Source: Streptomyces sp. CB01635
GTDB taxonomy: Bacteria; Actinomycetota; Actinomycetes; Streptomycetales; Streptomycetaceae
Reading direction: 5' to 3'
NCBI RefSeq assembly: GCF_002803065.1
Contig: NZ_NNBL01000001.1
Coordinates: 284,734-348,733 of the forward strand
Length of the DNA: 64,000 bases
The first letter of the stretch is position 1, and each line of letters opens with the position of its first letter. Under the pieces are notes generated by a model. It saw only the letters and a list, made by a program, of their open reading frames with translations. It made no database searches and was not told where the DNA came from. Of this stretch, positions 27,543-37,900 are shown in pieces. The translations under genes and the position numbers were made by a program.

Positions 27543-28319
27543 ATGGAGAAATTCGACACATATCACTGGCAGGGTCGGCACCTTGAGGATCCGGAACTCG
27601 AGGAGGCCCGGATCGAGCTTGTGTCTCCACAGAGCGGTGATGCCGCGCGGCATGCGTTCACCCGGCTTCTCTGCAGTGACAGCATTCAGGCCATGGGGAT
27701 CGCCCTGGATCATTACCACTACGCGCTCTCGGGTGAGCGGCACGGAATGGCAAGTCTCTTTGCTCCCTACGCCTCCGATGTTCTGGAATGTGCCCGAAAA
27801 ATTTTGCGGCGCCCTCCGGTATCCGCGACCTATGAAGCCTCCGCAATTGACAAAGCTGCTTGTGCCAGCGCGCTGCTCGTCCTGGTGAATGAGGCGACGC
27901 CCGAGGACTCGGATCTCATCGCGCGAAGCATCGAAGAGGCTCCCGGCCCCGACGCGCTCTCCGCGGCTCTTGGTGCGGCCGGCACCATTCTGGACTCGGT
28001 CCGCGAGCCCAGCCCGCGCTTGGTCGCCGTCATGGAGCGACTCATCTTCGACGAGTCCGTGGACTTCGATGAACGGCTGGAGGCGCTGCAGGCACTTGCC
28101 CAGGGGAGTTCTCCCGTCGTGATGGCCGTGCTGGTGCGGGCCTCGGCTCTGGAGGACCTGGAGCTGCAGGTGACGGCCGTCCAGGGGCTCGGCTTTCACG
28201 ACATGGGCACCTATCGAGGCCTCGTCGAGGAGCGTTCGGCCTCCTGGCCCGAAGGGGCTCCTTACCCGGCCGCGGACGTTCGGCGGCTCCTGCGAGAAGA
28301 CGACAGGGGGAGCAAATGA
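27543..28319 (+). CDS. HEAT-like putative immunity protein
   Basis: A 258-residue protein with repeated paired helices: AFTRLLCSDSIQAMGIALDHY, ACASALLVLVNEATPEDSDL, DERLEALQALAQGSSPVVMAV and DLELQVTAVQGLGFHDM, resembling HEAT/armadillo units. No catalytic motif and no signal peptide. It lies 30 bp after the toxin-like end of the DUF4157 protein and shares the lower GC of that end in its first half. It interrupts the structural genes: its stop overlaps the next start (ATGA). Position and fold suggest a cognate immunity protein; a structural adaptor is the alternative. No family name recognised. Confidence 0.65.
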   Translation: MEKFDTYHWQGRHLEDPELEEARIELVSPQSGDAARHAFTRLLCSDSIQAMGIALDHYHYALSGERHGMASLFAPYASDVLECARKILRRPPVSATYEASAIDKAACASALLVLVNEATPEDSDLIARSIEEAPGPDALSAALGAAGTILDSVREPSPRLVAVMERLIFDESVDFDERLEALQALAQGSSPVVMAVLVRASALEDLELQVTAVQGLGFHDMGTYRGLVEERSASWPEGAPYPAADVRRLLREDDRGSK

Positions 28320-28990
28320 CCCGTTACGCCGACATCCCGAAGCCCATCCGCTCCGGCATAGTCGTAGTCGACCCCGACCGAGGCACCCCCCAGCGCGTCA
28401 TCGTGCTGCAGTTCAACCCCGACACCCTGGAGCGCAGCATCGCCCCCCAGACCGCCGGCGACAGCGGCGACGGTGGCGGCGGGGGAGACCGGAACGAGGC
28501 GCTGCGTCTCAAGGGCCCCGCCCAGGAGACCTGGAAGTTCACCGCCGAGATCGATGCCACCGATCAGCTGGAGATCGCGGCACCCGATGGCATTCACCCG
28601 CAGCTCGCGACCCTCGAGATGCTCGTGCAGCCGACCACGGCCCAACTGCGCGCAGCGAGTCGGCTCTCGCAGAAGGGGACCATCGAGATCAGCCCGATCG
28701 AGATGCCGTTGACGCTGTTCACGTGGGGGAGCAAGCGGGTCATGCCCGTGCGGCTCACGGAGCTTTCCGTCAACGAGTCCGCCTTTGACGTGAATCTCAA
28801 TCCGATTCGGGCCTCGCTGAGCATCGGGATGAAGATCCTCACCGTCAGCGATCTGCCGGCGGGGCATCGCGGGGCCGATCTGTACATGGCGCACCTCGCG
28901 CAGAAGGAGCGGCTCGCCGCGGCCGCGCGGGGCGGGAGTCTCGGGGCGCTCGGGCTGCCCGGCGCGGACGTACTGAGCGGAAGGGGCTGA
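28316..28990 (+). CDS. CIS tube-initiator-like protein (Pvc7-type N-terminal domain)
   Basis: A 224-residue protein. The N-terminus GIVVVDPDRGTPQRVIVLQF followed by NPDTLERSIAPQ, then LRLKGPAQETWKFTAEIDATDQL and LTLFTWGSKRVMPVRLTELSV, matches the CIS tube/Pvc7 family that joins the inner tube to the spike hub. The C-terminus ends at DLYMAHLAQKERL and lacks the LysM domain of Pvc7, which is instead the next gene. Start ATG overlaps the stop of the putative immunity gene. Confidence 0.87.
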   Translation: MTRYADIPKPIRSGIVVVDPDRGTPQRVIVLQFNPDTLERSIAPQTAGDSGDGGGGGDRNEALRLKGPAQETWKFTAEIDATDQLEIAAPDGIHPQLATLEMLVQPTTAQLRAASRLSQKGTIEISPIEMPLTLFTWGSKRVMPVRLTELSVNESAFDVNLNPIRASLSIGMKILTVSDLPAGHRGADLYMAHLAQKERLAAAARGGSLGALGLPGADVLSGRG

Positions 28991-29000
28991 GCAGCACACC

Positions 29001-29354
29001 ATGGCCGACATCGAGCCGTACGAGAGCGCCCTCGGGGCGATACCCGGCGCGCACCCGTACCCACGCACCAGCCGCTACCACGACGCGGAGATCGGCGTGC
29101 ACCGTCTCCCCGACGGCACCGAAGTCCGTTACGCCAAGCGCCGCTTGCTGCCCCCGCTCGACGCGCAGGAGACGCAGGAGCATGTGGTCGGTGCCGGCGA
29201 GCGGGCCGATCTGCTCGCCCAGCGGTACTTCGGCGATTCCGGTCAGTGGTGGCGGATCGCCGATGCCAACCCCGTACTCGATCCGCGGGAGTTGACGGAC
29301 GAGGCCGGGCAGGTCATCGACATCCCCGAGCCCGGGGGACACCGGCGTGTCTGA
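29001..29354 (+). CDS. LysM-like CIS baseplate protein (gp53-like)
   Basis: A 117-residue protein. The C-terminal part EHVVGAGERADLLAQRYFGD followed by SGQWWRIADANPVLDPREL is a LysM-type fold seen in phage gp53/gpX and Pvc7, which binds the hub rather than peptidoglycan. The N-terminal 50 residues have SRYHDAEIGVHRLPDGTEVRYAKRRLLPP, typical of CIS versions. It starts 10 bp after the tube-initiator gene, and its TGA overlaps the GTG start of the hub gene. Confidence 0.85.
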   Translation: MADIEPYESALGAIPGAHPYPRTSRYHDAEIGVHRLPDGTEVRYAKRRLLPPLDAQETQEHVVGAGERADLLAQRYFGDSGQWWRIADANPVLDPRELTDEAGQVIDIPEPGGHRRV

Positions 29355-30486
29355 GCAGCCCGTGGGGCAGGGCCCCGTCCACATCACGCTCCTCATGGGG
29401 CCGAAGCTCGCCCGCCCCGTGCCGGCCGAGGTGACCGAGGCGTTGCTGTCGGCGCAGATCACGGCCACTGCGGGGGAGCGCAGCGGCTTTCAGATCGCCT
29501 TCGACCTCACCAAGACCGGGATCATCAACCAGCGGCTCCTGCCCGAGGGGTTCTTCGATCCCAAGACGCGGCTCATCGTCACCGTCAGCGTCCGGGGGAC
29601 ACCCGATGTTCTCTTCGACGGGCTCATCGTCCGTCAGGAGGTCGGTGCCAGCAATCAGCCCGGACACTCCACCCTCACCGTCACCGGCGAGGACCTGACG
29701 CTGCTGATGGACCTGGAGGAGCGCACCGCCCGGTACCCCAATCTCCCGCCCTCCGAGCGCGTCCTCGACATCTTGCGCCGCTACTCCGACTACGGCATCC
29801 GGCCCGACGTCTACGCCGAGAAGATCGCGCAGCCGCCTCACCAGGATCTGCGCGTGCACTACCAGACCGGCACCGATCTCCAGTACGTCACCGAGCTGGC
29901 CAGGGCCAACGGTTACACCTTCTACCTGGATCCCGGCCCCAACCCCGGCCAGTCCTCCGCCCGTTGGGGCCCCGAGGTCCGGCTCGGCATCCGTCAGCAC
30001 GCCCTCAACGTCAATATGGACGCCAACACCACGGTGGACCAGCTGACGTTCGCGTACGACGGCACGGCCAGAGAAGAGCCGCAGGCACGGTGGCAGGACC
30101 CAGGGACCCGCGTCTCCACCCTCCTGCCCCAGCCGCCGATCAGCCCCCTGCGTCCGCCCCTCGGGCGCCGGCCCACCCCGGCCCTCAAGCGCAAGACCCT
30201 CTCCGGGACAGCCAAGCAGCAGCGTGAGCAGGCCGAGGCCGAACTCCTCGCCCGTGCCGCCGTCTCCGCCGACGTCGTCTCCGGGTCCGGCTCGCTCGAC
30301 GTCAACCGGCACGGGTACATCCTGCAGCCCCGTCAGCTGGTCGGCGTGCGCGGTTCCGGGCGGGCCTACGACGGCGACTACTACGTCAAGTCCGTCACGC
30401 ACAACCTGCGCCCGGGCTCGTTCCAGCAGAACTTCACCCTCTCCAGGGAGGGGCTGGAGGCGCGCAGCGACCACGTCCGTCCGTAA
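29347..30486 (+). CDS. CIS spike hub protein, gpD/VgrG-like
   Basis: A 379-residue late-control-D family protein that forms the trimeric hub between tube and spike. Features: SGFQIAFDLTKTGIINQRLL, the strand FDGLIVRQEVGASNQPGHS, SERVLDILRRYSDYGI, and the C-terminal YDGDYYVKSVTHNLRPGSF followed by QQNFTLSREGL, characteristic of gpD/VgrG hubs. The start is GTG at 29347, overlapping the LysM gene by 8 nt. Unlike PVC Pvc8, the hub and the OB-fold spike are separate genes here. Confidence 0.9.
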   Translation: MSEQPVGQGPVHITLLMGPKLARPVPAEVTEALLSAQITATAGERSGFQIAFDLTKTGIINQRLLPEGFFDPKTRLIVTVSVRGTPDVLFDGLIVRQEVGASNQPGHSTLTVTGEDLTLLMDLEERTARYPNLPPSERVLDILRRYSDYGIRPDVYAEKIAQPPHQDLRVHYQTGTDLQYVTELARANGYTFYLDPGPNPGQSSARWGPEVRLGIRQHALNVNMDANTTVDQLTFAYDGTAREEPQARWQDPGTRVSTLLPQPPISPLRPPLGRRPTPALKRKTLSGTAKQQREQAEAELLARAAVSADVVSGSGSLDVNRHGYILQPRQLVGVRGSGRAYDGDYYVKSVTHNLRPGSFQQNFTLSREGLEARSDHVRP

Positions 30487-30516
30487 CAACAACCCTTTGA
30501 TCAGGAGCAGTTCAGC

Positions 30517-31053
30517 ATGGCGGCAGACGGCAATCGCTACCTCGGCAAGTTCCGCGGCCGGGTCGTGGACAACAACGACCCGCTGCGCATCGGCCGCATC
30601 ACCGTCGAGGTGCCCGACGTCCTCGGTGACGAGGCATCCACCTGGGCGCTTCCCTGCCTGCCGTTCACCGGGCCCGAGGCCGGACAGTTCGTGGTGCCGC
30701 CGCCGGGCGCGGGCGTGTGGGTGGAGTTCGAGCAGGGGGACCCGAGTTTCCCTGTGTGGACCGGATGTTGGTACGGCGCCGCCGAGGAGCTGCCGCCCGA
30801 CGCGCGGCGCGAGCTGGCGGCGAACTCGCCCAGCAAGCCGTTCGTCGTACAGACGCCGGCCGCGCACAAGCTCGTCATGAGCGACACCGCCGGTGCCGAG
30901 CAGGGGATCCTGCTCCAGGCCCAAGGCGGCGCGTACATCCGCATCACCAAGGAAGCCGTGGTCATCGCGACCGGCGCAGGCGCCCAAGTCGTGCTCCGTG
31001 GCAACGAAGTAACCATCAACGAGGGCCAGTTGACCGTGCTCTCGAAGCGATAG
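30517..31053 (+). CDS. CIS spike protein, gpV/gp5 OB-fold type
   Basis: A 178-residue protein with the gp5/gpV OB-fold: YLGKFRGRVVDNNDPLRIGR, ITVEVPDVLG, ALPCLPFTGPEAGQFVVPPP, GAGVWVEFEQGDPSFPVWTG, CWYG. The C-terminal 70 residues have beta-rich repeats (KLVMSDTAGAEQGILLQ, AYIRITKEAVVIATGAGAQV) that should form the start of a beta-helical spike. It sits between hub and tip genes as expected for a separate central spike. Confidence 0.92.
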   Translation: MAADGNRYLGKFRGRVVDNNDPLRIGRITVEVPDVLGDEASTWALPCLPFTGPEAGQFVVPPPGAGVWVEFEQGDPSFPVWTGCWYGAAEELPPDARRELAANSPSKPFVVQTPAAHKLVMSDTAGAEQGILLQAQGGAYIRITKEAVVIATGAGAQVVLRGNEVTINEGQLTVLSKR

Positions 31054-31072
31054 AAGACGGGGGAAGCACCAA

Positions 31073-31408
31073 GTGTCCGGGAGTCTGCTCGACGCCGGCG
31101 CCGTGATCGGCTGCCCGCACGGCGGCCGGGTCACCGCCGCCACCACACCCTCCGGCGGCGTACGCATCGGGGGCGTGGCCGTCGCGACGGCCACGCACGC
31201 GTACGTCGTCACCGGCTGCCCGCACACCGAAGCCGGTGTGCACAAGCCCTGCGTCTCGGTCCGCTGGACCGCCGACGGCGCCGGCATCACGGTCGACGGC
31301 GCCCCTGTGCTGCTCGACACCTCCGCGGCCCAGTGCTTCACCGCGGCGTTCGTGCCGCAGGGGCCGCCCGTCGTCCAGGCCGCACAGCGAAAGGTGATCG
31401 TCCGATGA
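31073..31408 (+). CDS. PAAR-like spike tip protein
   Basis: A 111-residue protein starting at GTG 31073. It has CPHGGRVTA near the start and two further cysteines in TGCPHTEAGVHKPC, the metal-binding pattern of PAAR-like/DUF4280-type tips, and ends LLDTSAAQCFTAAFVPQGPP. Such proteins sharpen the spike and can carry effectors; this one has no effector extension. Its TGA overlaps the next ATG (ATGA at 31405). Confidence 0.8.
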   Translation: MSGSLLDAGAVIGCPHGGRVTAATTPSGGVRIGGVAVATATHAYVVTGCPHTEAGVHKPCVSVRWTADGAGITVDGAPVLLDTSAAQCFTAAFVPQGPPVVQAAQRKVIVR

Positions 31409-31797
31409 GCCAGACGAGCCGGGGAACCCGCCCGCGCAGCGACATCGCGTTCCCCTTCCGCACCGACCGCCGGGGACGCACCGCGCACGCCGGCCACGGC
31501 GAGCACGTCCACGACCTGATCGAGCAACTGCTGTTCACCAGCCCCGGCGAGCGGGCGATGCGCCCGGACTTCGGCTGCGGGCTCCTCGACCTGGTCTTCG
31601 CCCCGAACACCCCAGAACTCGTCAGCACGCTCGAACTGTCCGTGCAGGCCTCACTCCAGCGCTGGCTCGGCGACCTCATCGACGTGGTGGCCCTCGACGT
31701 GGAGAGCGCCGACGACGCCGTACGGGTCTACCTGTCGTACGTCCTGCGCGCCACTGGAACCCGCACGGACGACGTCTTCGAAGGGAGGGCGGCGTGA
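31405..31797 (+). CDS. GPW/gp25-family baseplate wedge protein
   Basis: A 130-residue protein starting at ATG 31405. Features: DIAFPFRTDRRGRTAHAG, HVHDLIEQLLFTSPGERAMR, PDFGCGLLDLVFAPNTPEL, the classic gp25 motif with the EXR-like GERAMRPDFGCGL core. gp25 nucleates sheath assembly on the baseplate. The next gene starts 4 nt before its stop (GTG at 31794). Confidence 0.93.
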   Translation: MSQTSRGTRPRSDIAFPFRTDRRGRTAHAGHGEHVHDLIEQLLFTSPGERAMRPDFGCGLLDLVFAPNTPELVSTLELSVQASLQRWLGDLIDVVALDVESADDAVRVYLSYVLRATGTRTDDVFEGRAA

Positions 31798-34700
31798 CCA
31801 CCGGTACCACCACCTCCCGCCGCGTCAAGGTAAGAGCCGCTCAGCTCAATGGAGTCGACTCCGTCGAGGTCGGCGACGACGGGCTGCTGCTCACCGTCAT
31901 GTTCCTCGGCAAGGCACCCCACGGCCTCGGACCGGAGAACGTCCGGATCGACGGCGGCCGCCGGATCACCGGCATCACCGCCGTCGACGTCAGTGTCGAG
32001 CGCGAGGAGGACCCGGAGCTCGACGACCGGTTCTACGTCACCCTCGACCAGGCCGGAGACACCTCGGAATACGTGTTCTCGCTCGTCGAGACCGACCCGT
32101 ACGGGCGGCCCGGCACCGAGCCCTTCCGTGGTTTCGACCAGCGCTACCACCGCGCGTCCTTCTCCTTCCGGCCCGACTGCCCGACTCCCTTCGACTGCAA
32201 GGGCGATGGCGAGGAGGTACCGGACTTCCCGGCCGCTCCCGTCGTCGACTACACGGCCCGCGACTACGACACCATCCGCAAGCTGCTCCTGGACCGGCTC
32301 GCGCTCACCACCCCCGACTGGGTCGAGCGCAACCCCGCCGACCTGGGCGTCACCCTCGTCGAGCTGCTCGCGTACACCGGCGACCAGATCAGCTACCAGC
32401 AGGACGCGGTGGCCACCGAGGCCTACCTGGACACCGCGCGCCGACGGGTCTCCGTACGCCGGCACGTCCGGCTCATCGACTACGCGCTGCACGACGGCTG
32501 CTCGGCGCGCGCCTACGTCACCGTCCGGACCGCCGGCGACACCACGCTCGCCCCGGGCACCTTCCGCTTCGCCTCCGTCGACGTCCGCACCCTCGACCCG
32601 CACGACCGCCCCGAACCGGGCACCGTGATCGACGAGAACGACCTCGGCGACCTGGACGAGCGCGGCGCGGTGGAGGTCTTCGAACCGGTCGTCGCCGCGG
32701 ACCCGCTGGAGCTGAAGGCCGCGCACAACACGATCCGCCTGTGGACCTGGGGCGGCGAGGTGTGCACCCTGCCCCAGGGCGCCACCGCCGCCACCCTGCG
32801 CGACGAGTGGGACGACCCGGAGACCTGCCGGGGCCGTCAACTCGGTCTGTATCCAGGTGACTTGCTCATACTCGAAGAGGTGAAGGGCCCGCGCACCGGC
32901 ACCCCCGGAGACCAGGACCCTGGTCACCGTCAGGCCGTGCGCCTCACCTCCGTCACCCCGGCCGTCGACCGCATCGAGGACCAGCCGGTCCTGGAGGTCA
33001 CCTGGGCCGCCGAGGACGCCCTGCACTTCCCGCTCTGTCTCACCACGCGCGGCGGCCGCGACTGCCTGCCCGTCGAGGATGTGACCGTGGCCCGCGGCAA
33101 TGTCGTTCTTGTCGACCACGGCCGCACCCTCGCCGGACTCCCGCAGACGGCCACCGTGCCGCCCGAGCCCGCCGTCGTCGCGCCCTGCGAGCCCGCCTTC
33201 GGCTGCCACGACCGGGACGAGGGCAACGCGCCGGCCCGGCTCGTCAACTCCCTCACGGACCTGACGGAGAGCGGGCGAGCACTCGTACCCGACGACGTCC
33301 GCGAACTGTTCGAGGCCGTGGGCGAGGGAGCGACCGTGCGCGCCGGACTCGGTCTGGAACGCGCCGGGCAGCGGCACGAACGCGTGGTGCCCGGCACGGC
33401 GTACGCCCAGGCGGTCGCCCTGCGCACCCTGCTCGCGCAGTCCGTCTACCCGGGCATCGCACCCCGCTTCCGCCCGGTGCTCGGCCGTTCACCGGTCGTC
33501 CAGGCGGTGCCGTTCCCGGAGGCGCGGATCGTGGCCGCCGGGCAGGCCGAGCGGATCGCCGCGATCCCCGGGCGGGTGCGGCGGCGGCTCGTCGAGCTGT
33601 GGCGCAGCGCCCGCGACCGTGACGGGCTCGCCGCCGCGGAGATCGACGAACTCACCCTGATCTACGGCCTGAAGGTCGTCGAGCGGGTCGAGCTCCGTAC
33701 GCATCCCGTCCGCGCCCTGCGCGAACTCCTGCACAAGAACGACGAGTTGCTGGACACCAAGCTCCGGCGCGTGGAGATTCTCGCCTCCCGCGCCCGCGCG
33801 GGCACGGTCCTCGACGGGCACATCGCCTGGGAGATCGCCCATAGCTGGGGTCCGGACCACGCGGCCGGGCTGCACCCGGACGAGCCCGTGCTGCGCGGGT
33901 CCGCGACCGCCGCGCTCGGCCAGGACCCGCGCACGGCCCTGCCCGCCGTACGTGTCGAGGACGGCGACCTGACCTGGGCGCCCCGCCGCGACCTGTTGCA
34001 CAGTGGCCCCCGCGACCGGCACTTCGTCGGCGAACTGGAGGACGACGGCCGCCTCGCCCTGCGCTTCGGCGACGGGCGGCACGGCGCGAAGCCCACGCCG
34101 GGCAGCCGGCTCGCCCTGCACCACCGGCTCGGCGGCGGCATCGCGGGCAACGTCGGCGCGGAGGCCATCAACCACCTGGTCGTCCGGAGCGACTGCGCCC
34201 ATCCGCCGGCCACCACGGTCCGCAACCCGCTGCCCGCCACCGGCGGCGTCGAGCCCGAACCCGTCGAACAGGCACGCCAGTTGGCCCCGCTCGACCTGCG
34301 TCGCACCCGCCTGCGCGCGGTCACGGCCGAGGACTACGCCGCGCTCGCAGCGGAACTGCCCGGCGTGCAGCGCGCCGCCGCGGAGATCCGCTGGACCGGC
34401 AGCGTCCAGGAAGCCCACATCGCGATCGACGCGTACGGCAGCGCGGAGCCGTCGGCCGAGCTGCTCGCCCGGGTCGAGCAGTCCCTGGAGGCCTACCGGC
34501 GCATCGGCCACGACCTGGTGGTCGGTCCCGCCCGCCTGGTGCCCCTCGACATCGCGCTGCGCGTGTGCGCCGCGCCCGGCCATCAGCACGGGCAGATCCT
34601 GGCCGAGCTGTACCGGGTGCTGGGCAGCGGCCGCCTCGCGGGCGGCCGGCTCGGGTTCTTCCACCCCGACGCGCTGACCTTCGGTGAACCCGTACGGCTC

Positions 34701-34904
34701 AGCCGTCTGGTCGCCGTCGCCGCCGCCGTACCGGGCGTGCTGAGCGCCCAAGTCGTGCGGCTGCGGCGGCTGTTCGAACAGGACCGAGGAGAGAGGGAGG
34801 ACGGCGTGCTGCGGCTCGGCCCGCTGGAGATCGCCACCTGCGACAACGACCCGGACCGGCCGGAGAACGGCCTGCTGGCGATATCCCTGGGAGGTGCCCG
34901 ATGA
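31794..34904 (+). CDS. Baseplate wedge protein, gpJ/gp6-like (first copy)
   Basis: A 1036-residue putative baseplate assembly protein starting at GTG 31794. Features: VVDYTARDYDTIRKLLLDRL near residue 150, ELLAYTGDQISYQQDAVATEAYLDTARRRVS, and the conserved C-terminal ALRFGDGRHGAKPTPGSRL, GGIAGNVGAEAINHLV and TAEDYAALAAELPGVQRAAAEIRW. These form the wedge that ties sheath to baseplate. The N-terminal 120 residues form an extra beta domain (VKVRAAQLNGVDSVEV). The gene overlaps both neighbours by 4 nt. Confidence 0.93.
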   Translation: MTTGTTTSRRVKVRAAQLNGVDSVEVGDDGLLLTVMFLGKAPHGLGPENVRIDGGRRITGITAVDVSVEREEDPELDDRFYVTLDQAGDTSEYVFSLVETDPYGRPGTEPFRGFDQRYHRASFSFRPDCPTPFDCKGDGEEVPDFPAAPVVDYTARDYDTIRKLLLDRLALTTPDWVERNPADLGVTLVELLAYTGDQISYQQDAVATEAYLDTARRRVSVRRHVRLIDYALHDGCSARAYVTVRTAGDTTLAPGTFRFASVDVRTLDPHDRPEPGTVIDENDLGDLDERGAVEVFEPVVAADPLELKAAHNTIRLWTWGGEVCTLPQGATAATLRDEWDDPETCRGRQLGLYPGDLLILEEVKGPRTGTPGDQDPGHRQAVRLTSVTPAVDRIEDQPVLEVTWAAEDALHFPLCLTTRGGRDCLPVEDVTVARGNVVLVDHGRTLAGLPQTATVPPEPAVVAPCEPAFGCHDRDEGNAPARLVNSLTDLTESGRALVPDDVRELFEAVGEGATVRAGLGLERAGQRHERVVPGTAYAQAVALRTLLAQSVYPGIAPRFRPVLGRSPVVQAVPFPEARIVAAGQAERIAAIPGRVRRRLVELWRSARDRDGLAAAEIDELTLIYGLKVVERVELRTHPVRALRELLHKNDELLDTKLRRVEILASRARAGTVLDGHIAWEIAHSWGPDHAAGLHPDEPVLRGSATAALGQDPRTALPAVRVEDGDLTWAPRRDLLHSGPRDRHFVGELEDDGRLALRFGDGRHGAKPTPGSRLALHHRLGGGIAGNVGAEAINHLVVRSDCAHPPATTVRNPLPATGGVEPEPVEQARQLAPLDLRRTRLRAVTAEDYAALAAELPGVQRAAAEIRWTGSVQEAHIAIDAYGSAEPSAELLARVEQSLEAYRRIGHDLVVGPARLVPLDIALRVCAAPGHQHGQILAELYRVLGSGRLAGGRLGFFHPDALTFGEPVRLSRLVAVAAAVPGVLSAQVVRLRRLFEQDRGEREDGVLRLGPLEIATCDNDPDRPENGLLAISLGGAR

Positions 34905-37900
34905 GCCAGGCCTGTTCCTGCGGGGGCGCGTGCGGCGGCCACGACGAGCGTCTCGCGCCCGCCCCGCTGCACAACCCGCCCGGCCGCACCGCCCTCGACT
35001 ACCGCGTCGGCGAGTACGGCTCGTTCCTGGCCGCCCTGCTGGACCGGCTCGCCTCACCGGCGTACCCGGCGCTCGGCGGCCTGACCGTCCGTACCCCCGA
35101 CGACCCGGCGATCGGCCTCCTCGACGCCACCGCCGTCCTCGGCGACCTGCTCACCTTCCACTCGGAGCGAATCGCCGACGAGGCCTACATCCGTACGGCC
35201 GGCGAGCACCGCTCGCTGGTCCTGCTGGGGCGCCTCGTCGGCCACCGCCCCCGGCCCGGCGTCGCCGCCGCCACCCACCTCGCGTACACCCTCGAACGCG
35301 ACCCGCGTGCCGAGGCGCTGCCCGTGCTGATCCCGCGCGGCGCGCGCACCCACGGGGTGCCCGCCTCCGCGGACGAGGAGTCCGTGACTTTCGAGACCAG
35401 CCGGGACCTCACGGCCCGCTGGGACTGGAACGAGCTGAAGGTGCGCAGGCGCCGGCCGTCCCTGGTCACGCCGGAGGATCTGGAGCGGCGCTCCGAGCTC
35501 TTCGTCGAGGGCACCGCGAACTCCCTGCAGACCGGCGATCAGTTGCTCTTCGTCTTCGGCGAACAGGCGGGTGGTCGACGGAACTTGCTGCCCGTCGCAG
35601 GCGTGCGCATCGACCGGGACGACGACATTACGGCGATCTCCCTGCAGAAGTCGGCACCGCCCACGCTGAAGGAGCTGGTCGACGAGGTGCGGCGGTGGAC
35701 CGCCGAGCCTGCGGCCCCGGGCGAGCCCGGCGAGGAGCCGCCCACGCCCGAGGTGCCCAACCCGCGCCCGGTCAGCCGGCTGATCGAGGACTTCGAGGAT
35801 CAGGTTCTGGCGCCGCTCCGAGCGGCCCTGGACGACGTGAAGACCCCCGAGAGCCTCGCGGCCGCCCTCGCCGAGCCCGTCGCCCGCCTCGGCGAGGCAC
35901 AGGTGCTGGCCACCGGGTGGGAGGACGTGGCGGCCTGGTTCGAACAGCTGGAGGCGGTGCTGGCGGAACTTGCCGAGCGGGCATTGGAGTTGGCGCCCAC
36001 GCGGACCGCCGGGACCCCGGTGGCCACCAAGGCGAAGAGCACCGCCGACCCGCGCGATGCCGCCTTCCGTACCTTGGCCGCCGTCCTCCCCGCCCTCCGC
36101 GCCCAGACCCCTGCCCCGCCCTCCGGCACCGGCCCCCAGCGCCCCGGCACGGACACGGCCCGCCTCCTCGCGGCCCTCAACCCCGGCCTCACCGGCCTCT
36201 ACCCGGCCTGGCGCAGGGCGGGGGCCGCCGCCCCCGGCGGCGCGCAACTCCTGCGCGACCTGCTCGCGATGCGGGTCACCGCGTCCCCCTTCGGCGCCAC
36301 GGCCCCGCTCAAGCCCGTCCAGGACGACAAGGGCCGGGTCATCCGCAGCGCGGACTGGCCGCTCACGGGGGCCATGCTGACCAGCATGCGGGTCGTCCAC
36401 GACACCGCGGGCAAGGCGCCGATCCGGGCGGAGTTCCAGTACGTCGAGGGCAACGGCTCCGACCAGCGGGCAGTGCCGCTGCCCGTCACCCGGCAGGTCA
36501 CCTTCGCGCTGGGCCCCGGCCAGGTCGACCTGTCGACGCGCTCCGCCCAGGACCGCGACCTGAGCTGGCTCGTTCGCCGCCCCGCCGACTCCCAAGAGCC
36601 GGGCGTCACCGTGCGCCTCCGCGACGGTCTGCCCGAATGCACCCTGTTCGTGTCCCGTCCGGACCAGGACCGCCTGATCCACGTCGGCATCAACAACGGC
36701 ACCGCACAGGAGCTCTCCCTGCGGCCCGGCGCCACCGAGCAGTTCACCCACGGCGAGTACGAGGTGAGCCTGCGCTACACGGTGGGCAGCACCGAGCCCA
36801 ACGTCGAGGTCGTCATTGCCAGCAAGCCCGCGCCCGTCAACCGGCGCGTGCTCCAACTCGACACCGTGCACACCGGCATCACGGTCGGCAGCTGGGTCGC
36901 GATCCAGCGCCCCGCCAAGGGAGCCCAGGACGGCATCCCCGGCGACGCCGAGCTGGCGTTCGTCACCACCCAGGTCGTGGCCGCGCGTACGGCGGCGTAC
37001 ACCAACTACGGGATCACCGGCCGCGGCACCGAACTCACCCTCGTCGACCCCTGGCTGGACGAGTTCGATGTCCTGCTGTCGCACATCCGCGACACCACCG
37101 TGTACGCGGCGGGCGAGCCGCTGCGCCCGGCCGACGAGCCGCTCGGCGAGGAGGTCCACGGCAACGGGATCGAACTCGCCGAGCTGTACGACGGGTTGCG
37201 CGCCGGACGCACACTCATCGTGACCGGCGAGCGCAGCGACATCCCCGGTACGGCCGGCGTCACGGCCGCCGAGGTCGTGACGATCGCCGCCACAGACCAG
37301 ACAGTGGATCCGCAGTTGCCCGGCGACCGCGTCCACACCCACCTCACCCTGACCACCGACCTCGCCCACCGCTACCGCCGTGAGACGGTCCGCATCCTCG
37401 GGAACGTCGTCGAGGCCACGCACGGCGAGAGCCGGGAGGAGGCCATCGGCAGCGGCGACTCGGACCGCGTCAACCAGACGTTTGCCCTGTGGCAGTCCCC
37501 GCTGACCTGGCTCGCCGACGACAACCCCCTCGGCGCCACACCGGTGCTGGAGATCCGGGTCGACGGCGTCCTGTGGCACGAGGTCGACAGCCTTGCCGGA
37601 CGCGGCCCGCGCGAGCGGATCTACATCACCGGCACCGCCTCCGACGGCCGGACGACGGTCACCTTCGGCGACGGCGTGCACGGGGCCCGGCTGCCCAGTG
37701 GTCACGAGAACGTCCACGCCCGCTACCGCTTCGGCACCGGCAAGGCCGCCAACGTCCCCGCCGACCGGCTCACCCAGCCCCTCACCCGCCCGCTCGGTGT
37801 CACCGCCGTCACCAACCTGCGCCCGGCCACGGGCGGCGCCGACGCGGACGGCCCGGGCCTGACCCGCCGGACGATCCCGCTTGCCGTCTCCGCCCTCGAC

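Noticed and set aside
34894..37383. Arg/Pro-rich rightward frame overlapping the second gpJ gene
   Set aside because: Composition is an out-of-frame reading of a clear baseplate gene.
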